Assembly (NCBI GenBank): GCA_014656175.1
Contig: BNBX01000012.1
Coordinates: forward strand, 124,001 to 188,000
Source: Streptomyces werraensis
GTDB taxonomy: Bacteria; Actinomycetota; Actinomycetes; Streptomycetales; Streptomycetaceae
Reading direction: 5' to 3'
Length of the DNA: 64,000 bases
Numbering within the stretch: the stretch's first letter is position 1; each line of letters starts with the position of its first letter. The position numbers and the translations under genes are program-made. Positions 32,152-41,789 of this stretch are shown in pieces. The notes under the pieces were generated by a model. That model was not told where the DNA came from. It searched no databases and saw only the letters and a list, made by a program, of their open reading frames with translations.

Positions 32152-33066
32152 ATGACCTCCACGCCCTTCTCCCTCGGCCGCACGCTGTGCGCGATGATCA
32201 CCCCCTTCACCTCCTCGGGCGCGCTGGACCTGGACGGCGCGCAGCGGCTGGCCGACCGTCTGGTCACCCACGGCTGCGACGGCCTGGTGCTGTCCGGCAC
32301 GACCGGGGAGTCCCCGACGACGACGGACGCGGAGAAGCGGTCGCTGATCTCGGCCGTACGGGAGGCCGTCGGCACCCGCGCCACGCTGGTCGCCGGCGTC
32401 GGCACCCCCGACACCGCGCACACCGCCGCCCTGGCCCGTGAGGCCGAGGAGGCGGGCGCCGACGCCCTCCTGCTGGTCGCCCCGTACTACAGCCGCCCGC
32501 CGCAGGACGCGATCGAGGCGTACTTCCGCGAGACCGCCGACGCGACGGGCCTCCCCGTGGTCCTCTACGACATTCCGGCCCGCACCGGGGTCCGCGTCGA
32601 GCCGGACACCCTGCTGCGGCTGGCCGAGCACCCGCGCGTCGTGGCGGTGAAGGACTGCAGCAACGACTTTCTGGCGGCGCAGAAGGTGATGGCCGGCACG
32701 GACCTGGCGTACTACGCGGGCTGCGACGAGCACAATCTGGCGCTGTACGCGGTGGGCGGCGCCGGGTGTGTCAGCACGGTGGGCAACGTGGCCCCTTCTG
32801 CCGTCCGTTCCGTCCTCGACGCCTTCGACAAGGGCGACGCGGCGGAGGCGATGCGCCTCCAGCACCGGCTGATCCCGCTGATCGAGGCGATGATGGCGGG
32901 CGGCCTCCCCGGCACGGTGACGGCGAAGGCCCTGCTCCCCGCCCTGGGACTCCCCTCGGGCCCGGTCCGCCCGCCCCTGCGCCCGGCGGACCCCCACACG
33001 ACGGCCGCCCTGCGGGAGACCTACGCCCGCCTGGCGGACGTCGGTTCCACACCTTCCCGTCGCTGA
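32152..33066 (+). CDS. dapA: 4-hydroxy-tetrahydrodipicolinate synthase (dapA paralogue)
   Basis: A 304-residue enzyme condensing pyruvate with aspartate semialdehyde, first committed step of lysine/diaminopimelate synthesis. LSGTTGESPTTT (pyruvate-binding Thr pair), YDIPARTGV (catalytic Tyr) and VVAVKDCSND (Schiff-base Lys) are the DapA signatures, unlike the two sugar-acid members upstream. Streptomyces usually has a second dapA elsewhere (recalled). ATG 32152 starts the conserved part; no Shine-Dalgarno is seen, so it may be leaderless. Confidence 0.9.
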   Translation: MTSTPFSLGRTLCAMITPFTSSGALDLDGAQRLADRLVTHGCDGLVLSGTTGESPTTTDAEKRSLISAVREAVGTRATLVAGVGTPDTAHTAALAREAEEAGADALLLVAPYYSRPPQDAIEAYFRETADATGLPVVLYDIPARTGVRVEPDTLLRLAEHPRVVAVKDCSNDFLAAQKVMAGTDLAYYAGCDEHNLALYAVGGAGCVSTVGNVAPSAVRSVLDAFDKGDAAEAMRLQHRLIPLIEAMMAGGLPGTVTAKALLPALGLPSGPVRPPLRPADPHTTAALRETYARLADVGSTPSRR

Positions 33067-33138
33067 ACGTCAGAACGTGCTCCAGCACGTCCTGAGCGGG
33101 ACCGTCGGCCTGCCCGGGACCGGCGTTCGGCCCGCTGG

Positions 33139-33303
33139 TCACTTGCCACCGAGCGCCGGCCACCGCCACCGGTCCCCGTCGCCGTCCCCGTCCTCGGCGA
33201 GGGCGCGCCGCAGATACTCGTCGATCTCCGGGAAGACCCATACCCGGCTGTCGGTGCCGTGCTCCCACACGAAGACGTCGTCGCGTTCGGGCGCGACGAC
33301 GGG
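33139..33303 (-). pseudogene. C-terminal fragment resembling a SUKH (SMI1/KNR4) protein
   Basis: Right after the VOC gene stop, the same frame stays open for 54 codons: PERDDVFVWEHGTDSRVWV, then FPEIDEYLRRALAEDG and DRWRWPALGGK to a TGA at 33139. The VFVWEHGTDSR...FLR-type block resembles the end of SMI1/KNR4 proteins. No start codon or ribosome site exists, so it is a remnant or a readthrough tail of the VOC protein. Confidence 0.45.
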
Positions 33304-33714
33304 TCAGCCCCGTCCGGGCCAGACCGGTCCCTGGTCGGTCCAGACGACGCCCTTGTTCCGGCACAGGCAGAAGGGGTGCCCGACCGGATCGGTGTAGATC
33401 CGCCACCCGTACCCCTCGGGCCCGACGAAGTCCTGCCGCAGCGTCGCCCCGAGCGCGAGCACCCGGGCCTGCTCGGCCTCGATGTCGTCGACCTCGAAGT
33501 CGAGATGGAACTGCTTGGGATGCTCGGTGTCGGGCCACTGCGGAGCCCGGTGGTCGTCGACCCGGATGAACGCCAACTCGATCTCGCCGAACCGGATCCC
33601 GGCCCAGTCCGCGGAACTGTCCTCCTTCACGGGCCGCCCCGTCACCTCGGAGTAGAAGCCCGCCAGCGCCATGGTGTCGGGACAGTCGATGATGAAGTCG
33701 GTGAGTCGCAGCAT
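33304..33714 (-). CDS. VOC superfamily (glyoxalase-like) protein
   Basis: A 136-residue protein of two beta-alpha-beta-beta-beta modules: LRLTDFIIDCPDTMALAGFY at the start and FHLDFEVDDIEAEQARVLAL in the middle, ending DPVGHPFCLC, the glyoxalase/bleomycin-resistance shape. The metal residues are probably His in FHLDFEV and a Glu in the first module. Substrate unknown. ATG 33714. It ends in frame with the SUKH-like fragment downstream. Confidence 0.85.
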   Translation of the reverse strand: MLRLTDFIIDCPDTMALAGFYSEVTGRPVKEDSSADWAGIRFGEIELAFIRVDDHRAPQWPDTEHPKQFHLDFEVDDIEAEQARVLALGATLRQDFVGPEGYGWRIYTDPVGHPFCLCRNKGVVWTDQGPVWPGRG

Positions 33715-33768
33715 CCCGCGATGGTGTCACGTACTCACCACCGTGGTCAGGGCCGTCGCCACACGGAC

Positions 33769-33799
33769 GAGCGCCCTCCCAGGCCGTGGAAGGGCGCTC
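33769..33799. terminator. hairpin between dapD and the VOC gene
   Basis: GAGCGCCCT (33769-33777) pairs with AGGGCGCTC (33791-33799), 31 bases past the dapD stop on the minus strand. Confidence 0.6.
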
Positions 33800-33829
33800 A
33801 GCAGCTGCTGCGGCGACGGCCGCCCGCCG

Positions 33830-34819
33830 TCAGTTGTGGCTGTGCAGAACGTCGTTCAGGCCGCCCCACACCGCGTTGTTCGGGCGGGCCTCCACGCGGC
33901 CCGTCTCCGAGTTGCGCCGGAAGAGGATGTTGGAGGCGCCGGAGAGTTCGCGGGCCTTGACCACCTCGCCGTCGGGCATCGTCACCCGGGTGCCGGCGGT
34001 GACGTAGAGGCCGGCCTCGACCACGCACTCGTCGCCGAGGGCGATGCCCACGCCCGCCTCCGCGCCGACCAGGCACCGCTCGCCGATGGAGATGCGGACG
34101 TTGCCGCCACCCGACAGGGTGCCCATCGTGGACGCGCCGCCGCCGATGTCGGAGCCGTCGCCGACGACGACGCCCGCCGAGATGCGGCCCTCGACCATCG
34201 ACGTGCCGAGCGTGCCGGCGTTGAAGTTGACGAAGCCCTCGTGCATCACGGTGGTGCCCTCGGCGAGGTGCGCGCCGAGGCGGACGCGGTCGGCGTCGGC
34301 GATGCGCACGCCCTTGGGGGCCACGTAGTCCGTCATGCGCGGGAACTTGTCCACGGACGTCACCTGGAGGTGCAGGCCCTCCGCGCGGGCGTTGAGCCGC
34401 ACCTTCTCCAGCTCGTCCACCGCGACCGGACCGAGCGAGGTCCAGGCCACGTTGGCGAGGTGGGCGAAGATGCCGTCCAGGTTCTGGCCGTGCGGCTTCA
34501 CCAGGCGGTGGGAGAGCAGGTGCAGCCGCAGGTACACGTCGTGCGCGTCGACCGGCTTGGCGTCCAGGGAGGAGATGACCGTGCGGACCGCGACGACCTC
34601 GACGCCCCGGCGCGGGTCCGGGCCGACCGCGGCGGTGGCGCCGCCGCCCAGCAGCTTCGCCGCCTGCTCGGCGGAGAGCCGCTCCGTGCCGGACGGGCCC
34701 GGCTCGGCGGCGAGCTCGGGGGCCGGGAACCAGGTGTCGAGGACGGTGCCGTCGGCGGCGACGGTGGCGAGGCCGGCGGCCACCGCGCCGGTGGTGCTCT
34801 GAGCAGTCGTGTCGGTCAT
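33830..34819 (-). CDS. dapD: 2,3,4,5-tetrahydropyridine-2,6-dicarboxylate N-succinyltransferase
   Basis: A 329-residue DapD that succinylates tetrahydrodipicolinate in lysine/meso-diaminopimelate synthesis. After an N-terminal domain (SSLDAKPVDAHDVYLRLHLL) comes the left-handed beta-helix of hexapeptide repeats (VRLGAHLAEGTTVMHEGFVN, GVVVGDGSDIGGGAS, VRISIGERCLVGAEAGVG) and the C-terminal part GASNILFRRNSETG, as in actinobacterial DapD. It acts as a trimer. It is a single gene facing away from the dapA paralogue. Confidence 0.92.
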   Translation of the reverse strand: MTDTTAQSTTGAVAAGLATVAADGTVLDTWFPAPELAAEPGPSGTERLSAEQAAKLLGGGATAAVGPDPRRGVEVVAVRTVISSLDAKPVDAHDVYLRLHLLSHRLVKPHGQNLDGIFAHLANVAWTSLGPVAVDELEKVRLNARAEGLHLQVTSVDKFPRMTDYVAPKGVRIADADRVRLGAHLAEGTTVMHEGFVNFNAGTLGTSMVEGRISAGVVVGDGSDIGGGASTMGTLSGGGNVRISIGERCLVGAEAGVGIALGDECVVEAGLYVTAGTRVTMPDGEVVKARELSGASNILFRRNSETGRVEARPNNAVWGGLNDVLHSHN

Positions 34820-34946
34820 GAGGGCAACCTAACCGGCCGGTGGCACCGGACGCGAACCGGTGCCGCCCGCATCTCAGGTGCCGGTCACGGGACCCGCGGG
34901 CCACCCGTCGCGGGTCGGCAGGCACAAGCCACGGAACCCACGGGTG

Positions 34947-34987
34947 CCGGTCGCGGGACGTCGGCGGGAGCCGGTCGCGGGACGTCG
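34947..34987. repeat. 17-bp direct repeat between tetR and dapD
   Basis: CCGGTCGCGGGACGTCG occurs at 34947-34963 and 34971-34987, period 24 bases, with a degenerate CCGGTCACGGGACC further left near 34881. Cause unknown; part of the last copy overlaps the region next to the TetR stop. Confidence 0.6.
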
Positions 34988-34988
34988 C

Positions 34989-35558
34989 TCAGGACTCGGT
35001 CCCACGGCCCCGGTCGGCTCCCGGCAGCAGCCGCCCCAGCGCCTCCCGCGCGTACTCCTCGTCGTACGGTGTGCCCGTCAGCAGGACCTGGAGGCAGATG
35101 CCGTCCATCAGCGCGACCAGGGCGCGCGCCGTCACCGGGTCCGTGCGGCGGGACAGCAGGGCGGCCGTGTCCTCGCACCACTCCGCCGCGACCGGGCGCA
35201 GGGCAGGGCGCCGCAGCGCGGCGAGATACAGCTCGTACTCCAGCTCCACGCCGGCCCGCTCACCGCCCAGCCACTCCCCCAACAGCGCCGCCAGCTCGGC
35301 CGCCAGGTCGCTCCGCGGGTCCTCCAGGGCGCCGCGCGAGGCGATCGCCTTGGCGAAGCCCTCGTTGGCCTGGCGCAGGGCGGCCACCATCAGCTCGTCG
35401 AGGGTCTTGAAGTGGTACGTCGTGGACCCGAGCGGCACATCCGCCTCGACGGCGACGCTGCGGTGCGTAAGCCGCGCGATGCCGCTGCGGCCGACCACCC
35501 GGATCGCCGCGTCGATGATCCGCTGCCGCCGCTCCGGGTCGTACCGGCGCCCCGCCAT
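34989..35558 (-). CDS. TetR-family regulator of the SMR pump
   Basis: A 189-residue repressor. HTH: RIIDAAIRVVGRSGIARLTH then VPLGSTTYHFKTLDEL, with the recognition helix in TYHFKT. The C-terminal half is the TetR_C6-like ligand domain. ATG 35558 shares its A with the pump stop (TGATG), so pump and regulator are made together. It most likely represses itself and the pump through the palindrome at 35879-35894. Confidence 0.88.
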   Translation of the reverse strand: MAGRRYDPERRQRIIDAAIRVVGRSGIARLTHRSVAVEADVPLGSTTYHFKTLDELMVAALRQANEGFAKAIASRGALEDPRSDLAAELAALLGEWLGGERAGVELEYELYLAALRRPALRPVAAEWCEDTAALLSRRTDPVTARALVALMDGICLQVLLTGTPYDEEYAREALGRLLPGADRGRGTES

Positions 35559-35878
35559 CAGTGCGCTCCGCCCAGGTTCAGCACCACCACTCCGACGATG
35601 ATCAGCCCGATGCCGACGGCCTTGGCGACCGTCATCCCCTCGCCCATGAACACGATGCCGATGGTCGCGATGGCGGCCGTGCCCACACCGGCCCAGATGG
35701 CGTAGGCGGTGCCGACGGCCACGGTGCGCAGGGTCTGCGCGAGAAGGGCGAAGGAGACGACGTAGCCCAGCAGGGTCAGCAGCGAGGGCCAGAGCCTGCT
35801 GAAGCCGTCGCTGTACTTCATCGCGGTGGTGGCGCACACCTCGGCCGCGATGGCTCCGGCCAGCAGCAGGTATCCCAT
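35558..35878 (-). CDS. small multidrug resistance (SMR/EmrE) transporter
   Basis: A 106-residue proton antiporter with four helices. The membrane Glu of the SMR family is in AGAIAAEVCATTAMK (Glu14), and the GG/W positions are in AYAIWAGVGTAAIATIG. These pumps export quaternary ammonium and cationic dyes as dimers. ATG 35878 lies directly beside the palindromic operator; the 45-residue N-terminal extension would run through it and was rejected. Confidence 0.93.
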   Translation of the reverse strand: MGYLLLAGAIAAEVCATTAMKYSDGFSRLWPSLLTLLGYVVSFALLAQTLRTVAVGTAYAIWAGVGTAAIATIGIVFMGEGMTVAKAVGIGLIIVGVVVLNLGGAH

Positions 35879-35894
35879 GTGTACGAGCGTACAC
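35879..35894. promoter_or_regulatory. TetR operator abutting the SMR start codon
   Basis: GTGTACG-AG-CGTACAC is a perfect 16-bp palindrome whose last base touches the ATG of the pump gene. Read on the minus strand it contains TACGCT eight bases before the ATG, a possible -10, which would make the transcript leaderless with the operator over the promoter. Confidence 0.7.
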
Positions 35895-35923
35895 AGCGGC
35901 GGCGGCCCGAGACGCACGAAAAC

Positions 35924-35951
35924 GGCGACGCCCCCCGAAGGGGGCGTCGCC
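35924..35951 (-). terminator. intrinsic terminator of the suf operon
   Basis: GGCGACGCCCCC (35924-35935) pairs with GGGGGCGTCGCC (35940-35951). On the minus strand it is followed by GTTTTCG, a true U-tract, and lies 28 bases past the sufT stop. Confidence 0.88.
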
Positions 35952-35978
35952 GGCGGTCCGTGCGCGGCAGCGGCAGGC

Positions 35979-36311
35979 TCAGACGTTGAAGCCCAGCGCC
36001 CGCAGCTGCTCACGGCCGTCGTCCGTGATCTTGTCCGGGCCCCACGGCGGCATCCAGACCCAGTTGATCCGCAGTTCGCTGACCAGGCCGTCCGTGGCGG
36101 ACTTGGCCTGGTCCTCGATGACGTCGGTCAGCGGGCAGGCCGCCGAGGTCAGCGTCATGTCGACGGTCGCCACGTTGGAGTCGTCCACGTGGATGCCGTA
36201 GATCAGGCCCAGGTTGACGACGTCGATGCCCAGTTCGGGGTCGACGACGTCCATCAGGGCCTCGCGGAGCTCCTCCTCCGAGGCCGGCTTCATCTCCACG
36301 GTCTCGCTCAT
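35979..36311 (-). CDS. sufT: SufT/DUF59 metal-sulfur cluster assembly factor
   Basis: A 110-residue MIP18-like protein that helps load Fe-S clusters on targets. The DUF59 motif DPELGIDVVNLGLIYG and the cysteine in TLTSAACPLTD are present. Its ATG overlaps the sufU stop (ATGA), so it is the last suf gene. The name sufT follows the family; paaD-like is an older label. Confidence 0.9.
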   Translation of the reverse strand: MSETVEMKPASEEELREALMDVVDPELGIDVVNLGLIYGIHVDDSNVATVDMTLTSAACPLTDVIEDQAKSATDGLVSELRINWVWMPPWGPDKITDDGREQLRALGFNV

Positions 36312-36772
36312 GCCGTAGTCCTTTCGGCGTCTGCGCCCAGCGCCTGGGCCGTCGCGTCCTTCCACGCCATCCAGCTCAGGAGGGCGCACTTGACCCGCGC
36401 GGGGTACTTGGAGACGCCGGCGAACGCGACCGCGTCCTCCAGCACCTCCTCCATCGCGTCGTCGGGCTCGATCTTCCCCTTGGACTGCATCAGCTCCAGG
36501 AACGTGCCCTGGATCTTCTGCGCCTCGGCGAGATCCTTGCCGACCAGCAGGTCGTTCAGCACGGACGCGGACGCCTGGCTGATGGAACAGCCCTGCCCCT
36601 CGTAGCTGACGTCGCTGATGGTCGTGCCGTCGTACTTCACGCGCAGCGTGATCTCGTCGCCGCACGTCGGGTTGACGTGGTGCACCTCGGCGTCGCCGTC
36701 CCGGAGACCCCGCCCGTGCGGGTTCTTGTAGTGGTCCAGGATGACGTCCTGGTACATGGAGTCCAGCTTCAC
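36308..36772 (-). CDS. sufU: SufU Fe-S assembly protein / zinc sulfurtransferase
   Basis: A 154-residue IscU-fold protein. The three cysteines are in NPTCGD, GQGCSISQAS and RVKCALL, and the Asp in the first block completes the zinc/Fe-S site. In Firmicutes and actinobacteria SufU accepts sulfur from SufS. Start GTG 36772, 11 bases after the sufS stop on the coding strand; it overlaps sufT by ATGA. Confidence 0.93.
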   Translation of the reverse strand: MKLDSMYQDVILDHYKNPHGRGLRDGDAEVHHVNPTCGDEITLRVKYDGTTISDVSYEGQGCSISQASASVLNDLLVGKDLAEAQKIQGTFLELMQSKGKIEPDDAMEEVLEDAVAFAGVSKYPARVKCALLSWMAWKDATAQALGADAERTTA

Positions 36773-36783
36773 GCCTCAGCCCT

Positions 36784-38036
36784 TCATCCGAAGAAGTTCC
36801 GTACGTGCTCCAGACCGTCGACCAGTGCGTCGATGTCCGCCGGCGTGGAGTACAGATAGAACGACGCCCGCGTGGTCGCAGGAATTCCGTACCGCAGGCA
36901 GACCGGGCGCGCGCAGTGGTGGCCGACCCGGACCGCGATGCCCTGCTCGTCGAGAACCTGGCCCACGTCGTGCGGGTGAATGTCCCCGAGGGTGAAGGAG
37001 ATCGCGGCGCCGCGGTCCTCGGCGCTGGCCGGACCGATGATGCGCAGGTCCGGCACCTCGAGCAGCCGCTTGACGGCGTACTCGGTGATGGCGTGCTCGT
37101 GCGCGAGGATCTTGTCCATGCCGATGGCCGACAGGTAGTCGATCGCAGCGCCGAGCCCGACCGCCTGGGCGATCGGCGGGGTGCCCGCCTCGAACTTGTG
37201 CGGGGCGGGGGCGTACGTCGACGAGCTCATCGACACGGTCTCGATCATCTCGCCGCCGCCGAGGAACGGAGGCAGATCCTCCAGCAGCTCCTGGCGGCCC
37301 CACAGCACGCCGATGCCGGTCGGGCCGCACATCTTGTGGCCGGTGAAGGCCACGAAGTCGGCCTGGAGGGCCTGGACGTCCAGCGGCATGTGCGGCGCGG
37401 CCTGGGAGGCGTCGACGCACACCAGGGCGCCGACCTCCTGGGCGCGGCGCACGATGGCCTCGACCGGGTTGACCGTGCCCAGGATGTTGGACACCAGCAC
37501 GAAGGAGACGATCTTCGTCTTCTCGGTGATGATCTCGTCGATGTTCGACAGGTCGAGCCGGCCGTCGTCGGTGAGGCCGAACCACTTCAGCTTCGCGCCC
37601 GTGCGCTGCGCGAGCAGCTGCCACGGCACGATGTTGGAGTGGTGCTCCATCTCCGTGATGACGATCTCGGTCTCGTGGTCCACCCGGTAGGGCTCGTCGG
37701 CCCAGCCGAGCATGTTGGCCACGAGGTTGAGCGACTCGGAGGCGTTCTTGGTGAAGATCACCTCGTCGCGCGAGGGCGCGTTGACGAACTCCGCGACCTT
37801 GTCGCGCGCACCCTCGTACAGCGCCGTGGCCTCCTCGGCGAGCACATGCACACCGCGGTGGACGTTGGCGTTGTAGCGCTCGTAGTACTCGCCGAGGGCG
37901 TCCAGCACCTGACGCGGCTTCTGGCTGGTCGCCGCGTTGTCCAGGTACACGAGCTTGCGCCCGTCGTGGACCTGGCGGTCCAGGATGGGGAAGTCCTTGC
38001 GGATCGCCTCGGTGTCGAGGAGGCCCGGCAGCTGTG

Positions 38037-38040
<4 letters not shown>
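36784..38040 (-). CDS. sufS: cysteine desulfurase SufS
   Basis: A 418-residue PLP enzyme taking sulfur from cysteine for cluster building. PLP-lysine in AFTGHKMCGPTG; catalytic cysteine in VRVGHHCARPVC; early IFTKNASESLNLVA. GTG 38040 overlaps the sufC stop as GTGA. Works with SufU. Confidence 0.94.
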
Positions 38041-38801
<761 letters not shown>

Positions 38802-38808
38802 GGGTGCC

Positions 38809-39126
38809 TCAGGACTCCTGGGTGAGGGAGACGAGCACGTCGTCCCCTTCGATCTTTACGGGGTATACGGGGACGGGGCGCGTCGCCGGGAGGGCGTCGG
38901 GCTTGCCGGAACGGAGGTCGAAACGCGAGCCGTGCAGCCAGCACTCGATGTGGCAGTCGTCCACCTCGCCCTCCGCGAGGGAGACGTTCGCGTGGGAGCA
39001 GATGTCGTGGATCGCGAACACCTCTCCCTCGGTGCGCACCACGGAGACCGGCGTGCCGTCGAGTTCCACCCGCTTCGGGGTGTCCTCCTCCAGCTCGCCC
39101 AGTCCACAGACGCGTACGAAGGTCAT
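38809..39126 (-). CDS. Rieske-type ferredoxin in the suf operon
   Basis: A 105-residue non-haem-oxygenase-type ferredoxin. The [2Fe-2S] ligands are in CSHAN and CWLHG (Cys-x-His ... Cys-x2-His). Such a gene sits between sufD and sufC in most actinobacterial suf operons (recalled), probably giving electrons to assembly. It overlaps sufD by ATGA. Confidence 0.9.
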   Translation of the reverse strand: MTFVRVCGLGELEEDTPKRVELDGTPVSVVRTEGEVFAIHDICSHANVSLAEGEVDDCHIECWLHGSRFDLRSGKPDALPATRPVPVYPVKIEGDDVLVSLTQES

Positions 39127-40307
39127 GCGACCGCGGCCTCCAGCTCCTCCTCGATCTTGGCGATCAGGCGCTCCTCGATGTCGGGGACGCCGATCTGCTG
39201 GACGAGCTCGGCGAAGAAGCCCCGGACCACCAGGCGGCGGGCGTCCTTCTCGGGGATGCCGCGAGCCATGAGGTAGAAGAGCTGCTCGTCGTCGAAGCGG
39301 CCGGTCGCGGAGGCGTGGCCGGCGCCGACGATCTCGCCGGTCTCAATCTCGAGGTTGGGCACGGAGTCGACCCGCGCGCCGTCGGTGAGGACGAGGTTGC
39401 GGTTCATCTCGTAGGTGTCGGTGCCCTCGGCCTTGGCCTCGATGAGCACGTCGCCGATCCACACGGCGTGCGCGTCGTCGCCCTGCAGCGCGCCCTTGTA
39501 GACGACGTTGGACTTGCAGTGCGGGACGTTGTGGTCGACCAGGAGGCGGTGCTCCTGGTGCTGGCCGGCGTCGGTGAAGTACAGGCCGAACAGCTCGGCC
39601 TCACCGCCGGTGCCCGCGTAGGTGACGCGCGGGTGCAGGCGGACGACGTCGCCGCCGAAGGTCACGACGACCGACTTGAAGGAGGCGTCGCGGCCGACGA
39701 GCGCGTTGTGCTGGGCGACGTGCACGGCCTTGTCGTCCCAGTCCTGGACGGACACGACGGTGAGCTTGGCGCCGTCGCCGAGGACGTACTCGACGTTGGC
39801 GGCGAGCACCGCGTCGCCGGTGTGGTCGATGACCACGAGGGCCTCGGCGAAGGCGCCGAGCTCGATCACCTGGTGGCCGTAGGCGGTGCCGCCCTCGCCG
39901 TGCACCGCGATGCGGATGGGCTCGGTGAGGACGGTCTCCTTCGGCACGGTCACGACCGACGCCTGGGTGAAGGCCGAGTACGCCTGGGCGGCGACGCGGT
40001 CCACCGGGGCGCCGGTGCGGCCGAGCCGGGCGTCGTCGCGGCCGACGGTCTCCACGGTGACGCCCTCGGGCGCCTCGACGGCGACCTTGAGGCCCGCGTC
40101 GGTGGCGGCGGCGGTGCCGTCGTGCAGTCCGCGCAGCCGCTCCAGCGGGGTGAACCGCCACTCCTCCTCACGGCCGTGGGGGACGGGGAAGTCCGCCACG
40201 TCGAAGGACGGGGGCGCGCTCATGCGCGTGGCGACGGTCGACTCGGCGGCGACCGCGATCGAACCGGCGGTCGTCGAACCGACCGGGATGTTCTGAGCCT
40301 CAGCCAT
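39123..40307 (-). CDS. sufD: Fe-S assembly scaffold protein SufD
   Basis: A 394-residue beta-helix protein pairing with SufB and SufC. DFPVPHGREEEWRFTPLERL is the typical N-terminal block; HVAQHNALVGRDASF and HASATGRFDDEQLFYLMARG come later. A 60-base gap to sufB holds no terminator. ATG 40307. Confidence 0.93.
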   Translation of the reverse strand: MAEAQNIPVGSTTAGSIAVAAESTVATRMSAPPSFDVADFPVPHGREEEWRFTPLERLRGLHDGTAAATDAGLKVAVEAPEGVTVETVGRDDARLGRTGAPVDRVAAQAYSAFTQASVVTVPKETVLTEPIRIAVHGEGGTAYGHQVIELGAFAEALVVIDHTGDAVLAANVEYVLGDGAKLTVVSVQDWDDKAVHVAQHNALVGRDASFKSVVVTFGGDVVRLHPRVTYAGTGGEAELFGLYFTDAGQHQEHRLLVDHNVPHCKSNVVYKGALQGDDAHAVWIGDVLIEAKAEGTDTYEMNRNLVLTDGARVDSVPNLEIETGEIVGAGHASATGRFDDEQLFYLMARGIPEKDARRLVVRGFFAELVQQIGVPDIEERLIAKIEEELEAAVA

Positions 40308-40367
40308 GGCTGTCGTAGTGCTCGCTTTCCGTTACGTAAGGGGCCTGACGGGAGACGGGGGCGGTGA

Positions 40368-41789
40368 TCAGCCGACCGCGCCTTCCATCTGGAGCTCGAT
40401 CAGCCGGTTGAGCTCGAGCGCGTACTCCATCGGCAGTTCCTTGGCGATCGGCTCGACGAAGCCGCGCACGATCATCGCCATCGCCTCGTCCTCGGACAGG
40501 CCACGGCTCATCAGGTAGAAGAGCTGGTCCTCGGAGACCTTGGAGACGGTCGCCTCGTGGCCCATGGACACGTCGTCCTCGCGGACGTCCACGTAGGGGT
40601 AGGTGTCCGAGCGGGAGATGGTGTCCACCAGGAGCGCGTCGCACAGCACGTTGGACTTGGAGCCCGGGGCGCCCTCGCCGATCTCGATGAGACCGCGGTA
40701 GGAGGTCCGGCCGCCGCCGCGCGCCACCGACTTGGAGACGATGTTCGACGACGTGTTGGGGGCCATGTGGACCATCTTGGCGCCGGCGTCCTGGTGCTGG
40801 CCCTCGCCCGCGAAGGCGATGGACAGGGTCTCGCCCTTGGCGTGCTCGCCCATCAGGTAGACGGCCGGGTACTTCATCGTCACCTTGGAGCCGATGTTGC
40901 CGTCGATCCACTCCATGGTGGCGCCCTCGTAGGCGACGGCGCGCTTGGTCACCAGGTTGTAGACGTTGTTCGACCAGTTCTGGATGGTCGTGTAGCGGCA
41001 GCGGGCGTTCTTCTTGACGATGATCTCGACGACCGCGGAGTGCAGCGAGTCCGACTTGTAGATCGGCGCGGTGCAGCCCTCGACGTAGTGCACGTAGGCG
41101 CCCTCGTCGACGATGATCAGGGTCCGCTCGAACTGGCCCATGTTCTCGGTGTTGATCCGGAAGTAGGCCTGGAGCGGGATCTCCACGTGCACGCCCGGGG
41201 GCACGTAGATGAAGGAGCCGCCGGACCACACGGCCGTGTTCAGCGCGGCGAACTTGTTGTCACCGGCGGGGATGACCGTGCCGAAGTACTCCTTGAAGAG
41301 CTCCGGGTGCTCCTTCAGGGCGGTGTCGGTGTCGAGGAAGATGACGCCCTGCTCCTCCAGGTCCTCGCGGATCTGGTGGTAGACGACCTCCGACTCGTAC
41401 TGGGCGGCGACACCGGCCACGAGGCGCTTCTTCTCGGCCTCGGGGATGCCCAGCTTGTCGTAGGTGTTCTTGATGTCCTCGGGAAGGTCCTCCCAGGACT
41501 CCGCCTGCTTCTCCGTCGACCGCACGAAGTACTTGATGTTGTCGAAGTCGATGCCGGAGAGGTCGGAGCCCCAGTTCGGCATGGGCTTCTTCTCGAACAG
41601 GCGCAGGCCCTTGAGGCGGAGCTTCGTCATCCACTCCGGCTCGTCCTTCTTCGAGGAGATGTCCCGGACGACTTCCTCGTTCAAACCGCGGCGCGCCGAC
41701 GCACCGGCCTCGTCACGGTCGGCCCAGCCGTATTCGTAGGTGCCCAGACCCTCCAGCTCGGGGTGGGCAGTCTCCGTGGGGAGAGTCAT
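40368..41789 (-). CDS. sufB: Fe-S assembly scaffold protein SufB
   Basis: A 473-residue scaffold on which the cluster forms. SGIDFDNIKYFVRSTEKQ, YVPPGVHVEIPLQAYFRIN, YVHYVEGCTAPIY (conserved Cys) and TSYRGLIEIGEGA are SufB blocks. There is no intein, although some actinobacterial sufB genes carry one. ATG 41789 overlaps the sufR stop by ATGA. Confidence 0.95.
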   Translation of the reverse strand: MTLPTETAHPELEGLGTYEYGWADRDEAGASARRGLNEEVVRDISSKKDEPEWMTKLRLKGLRLFEKKPMPNWGSDLSGIDFDNIKYFVRSTEKQAESWEDLPEDIKNTYDKLGIPEAEKKRLVAGVAAQYESEVVYHQIREDLEEQGVIFLDTDTALKEHPELFKEYFGTVIPAGDNKFAALNTAVWSGGSFIYVPPGVHVEIPLQAYFRINTENMGQFERTLIIVDEGAYVHYVEGCTAPIYKSDSLHSAVVEIIVKKNARCRYTTIQNWSNNVYNLVTKRAVAYEGATMEWIDGNIGSKVTMKYPAVYLMGEHAKGETLSIAFAGEGQHQDAGAKMVHMAPNTSSNIVSKSVARGGGRTSYRGLIEIGEGAPGSKSNVLCDALLVDTISRSDTYPYVDVREDDVSMGHEATVSKVSEDQLFYLMSRGLSEDEAMAMIVRGFVEPIAKELPMEYALELNRLIELQMEGAVG

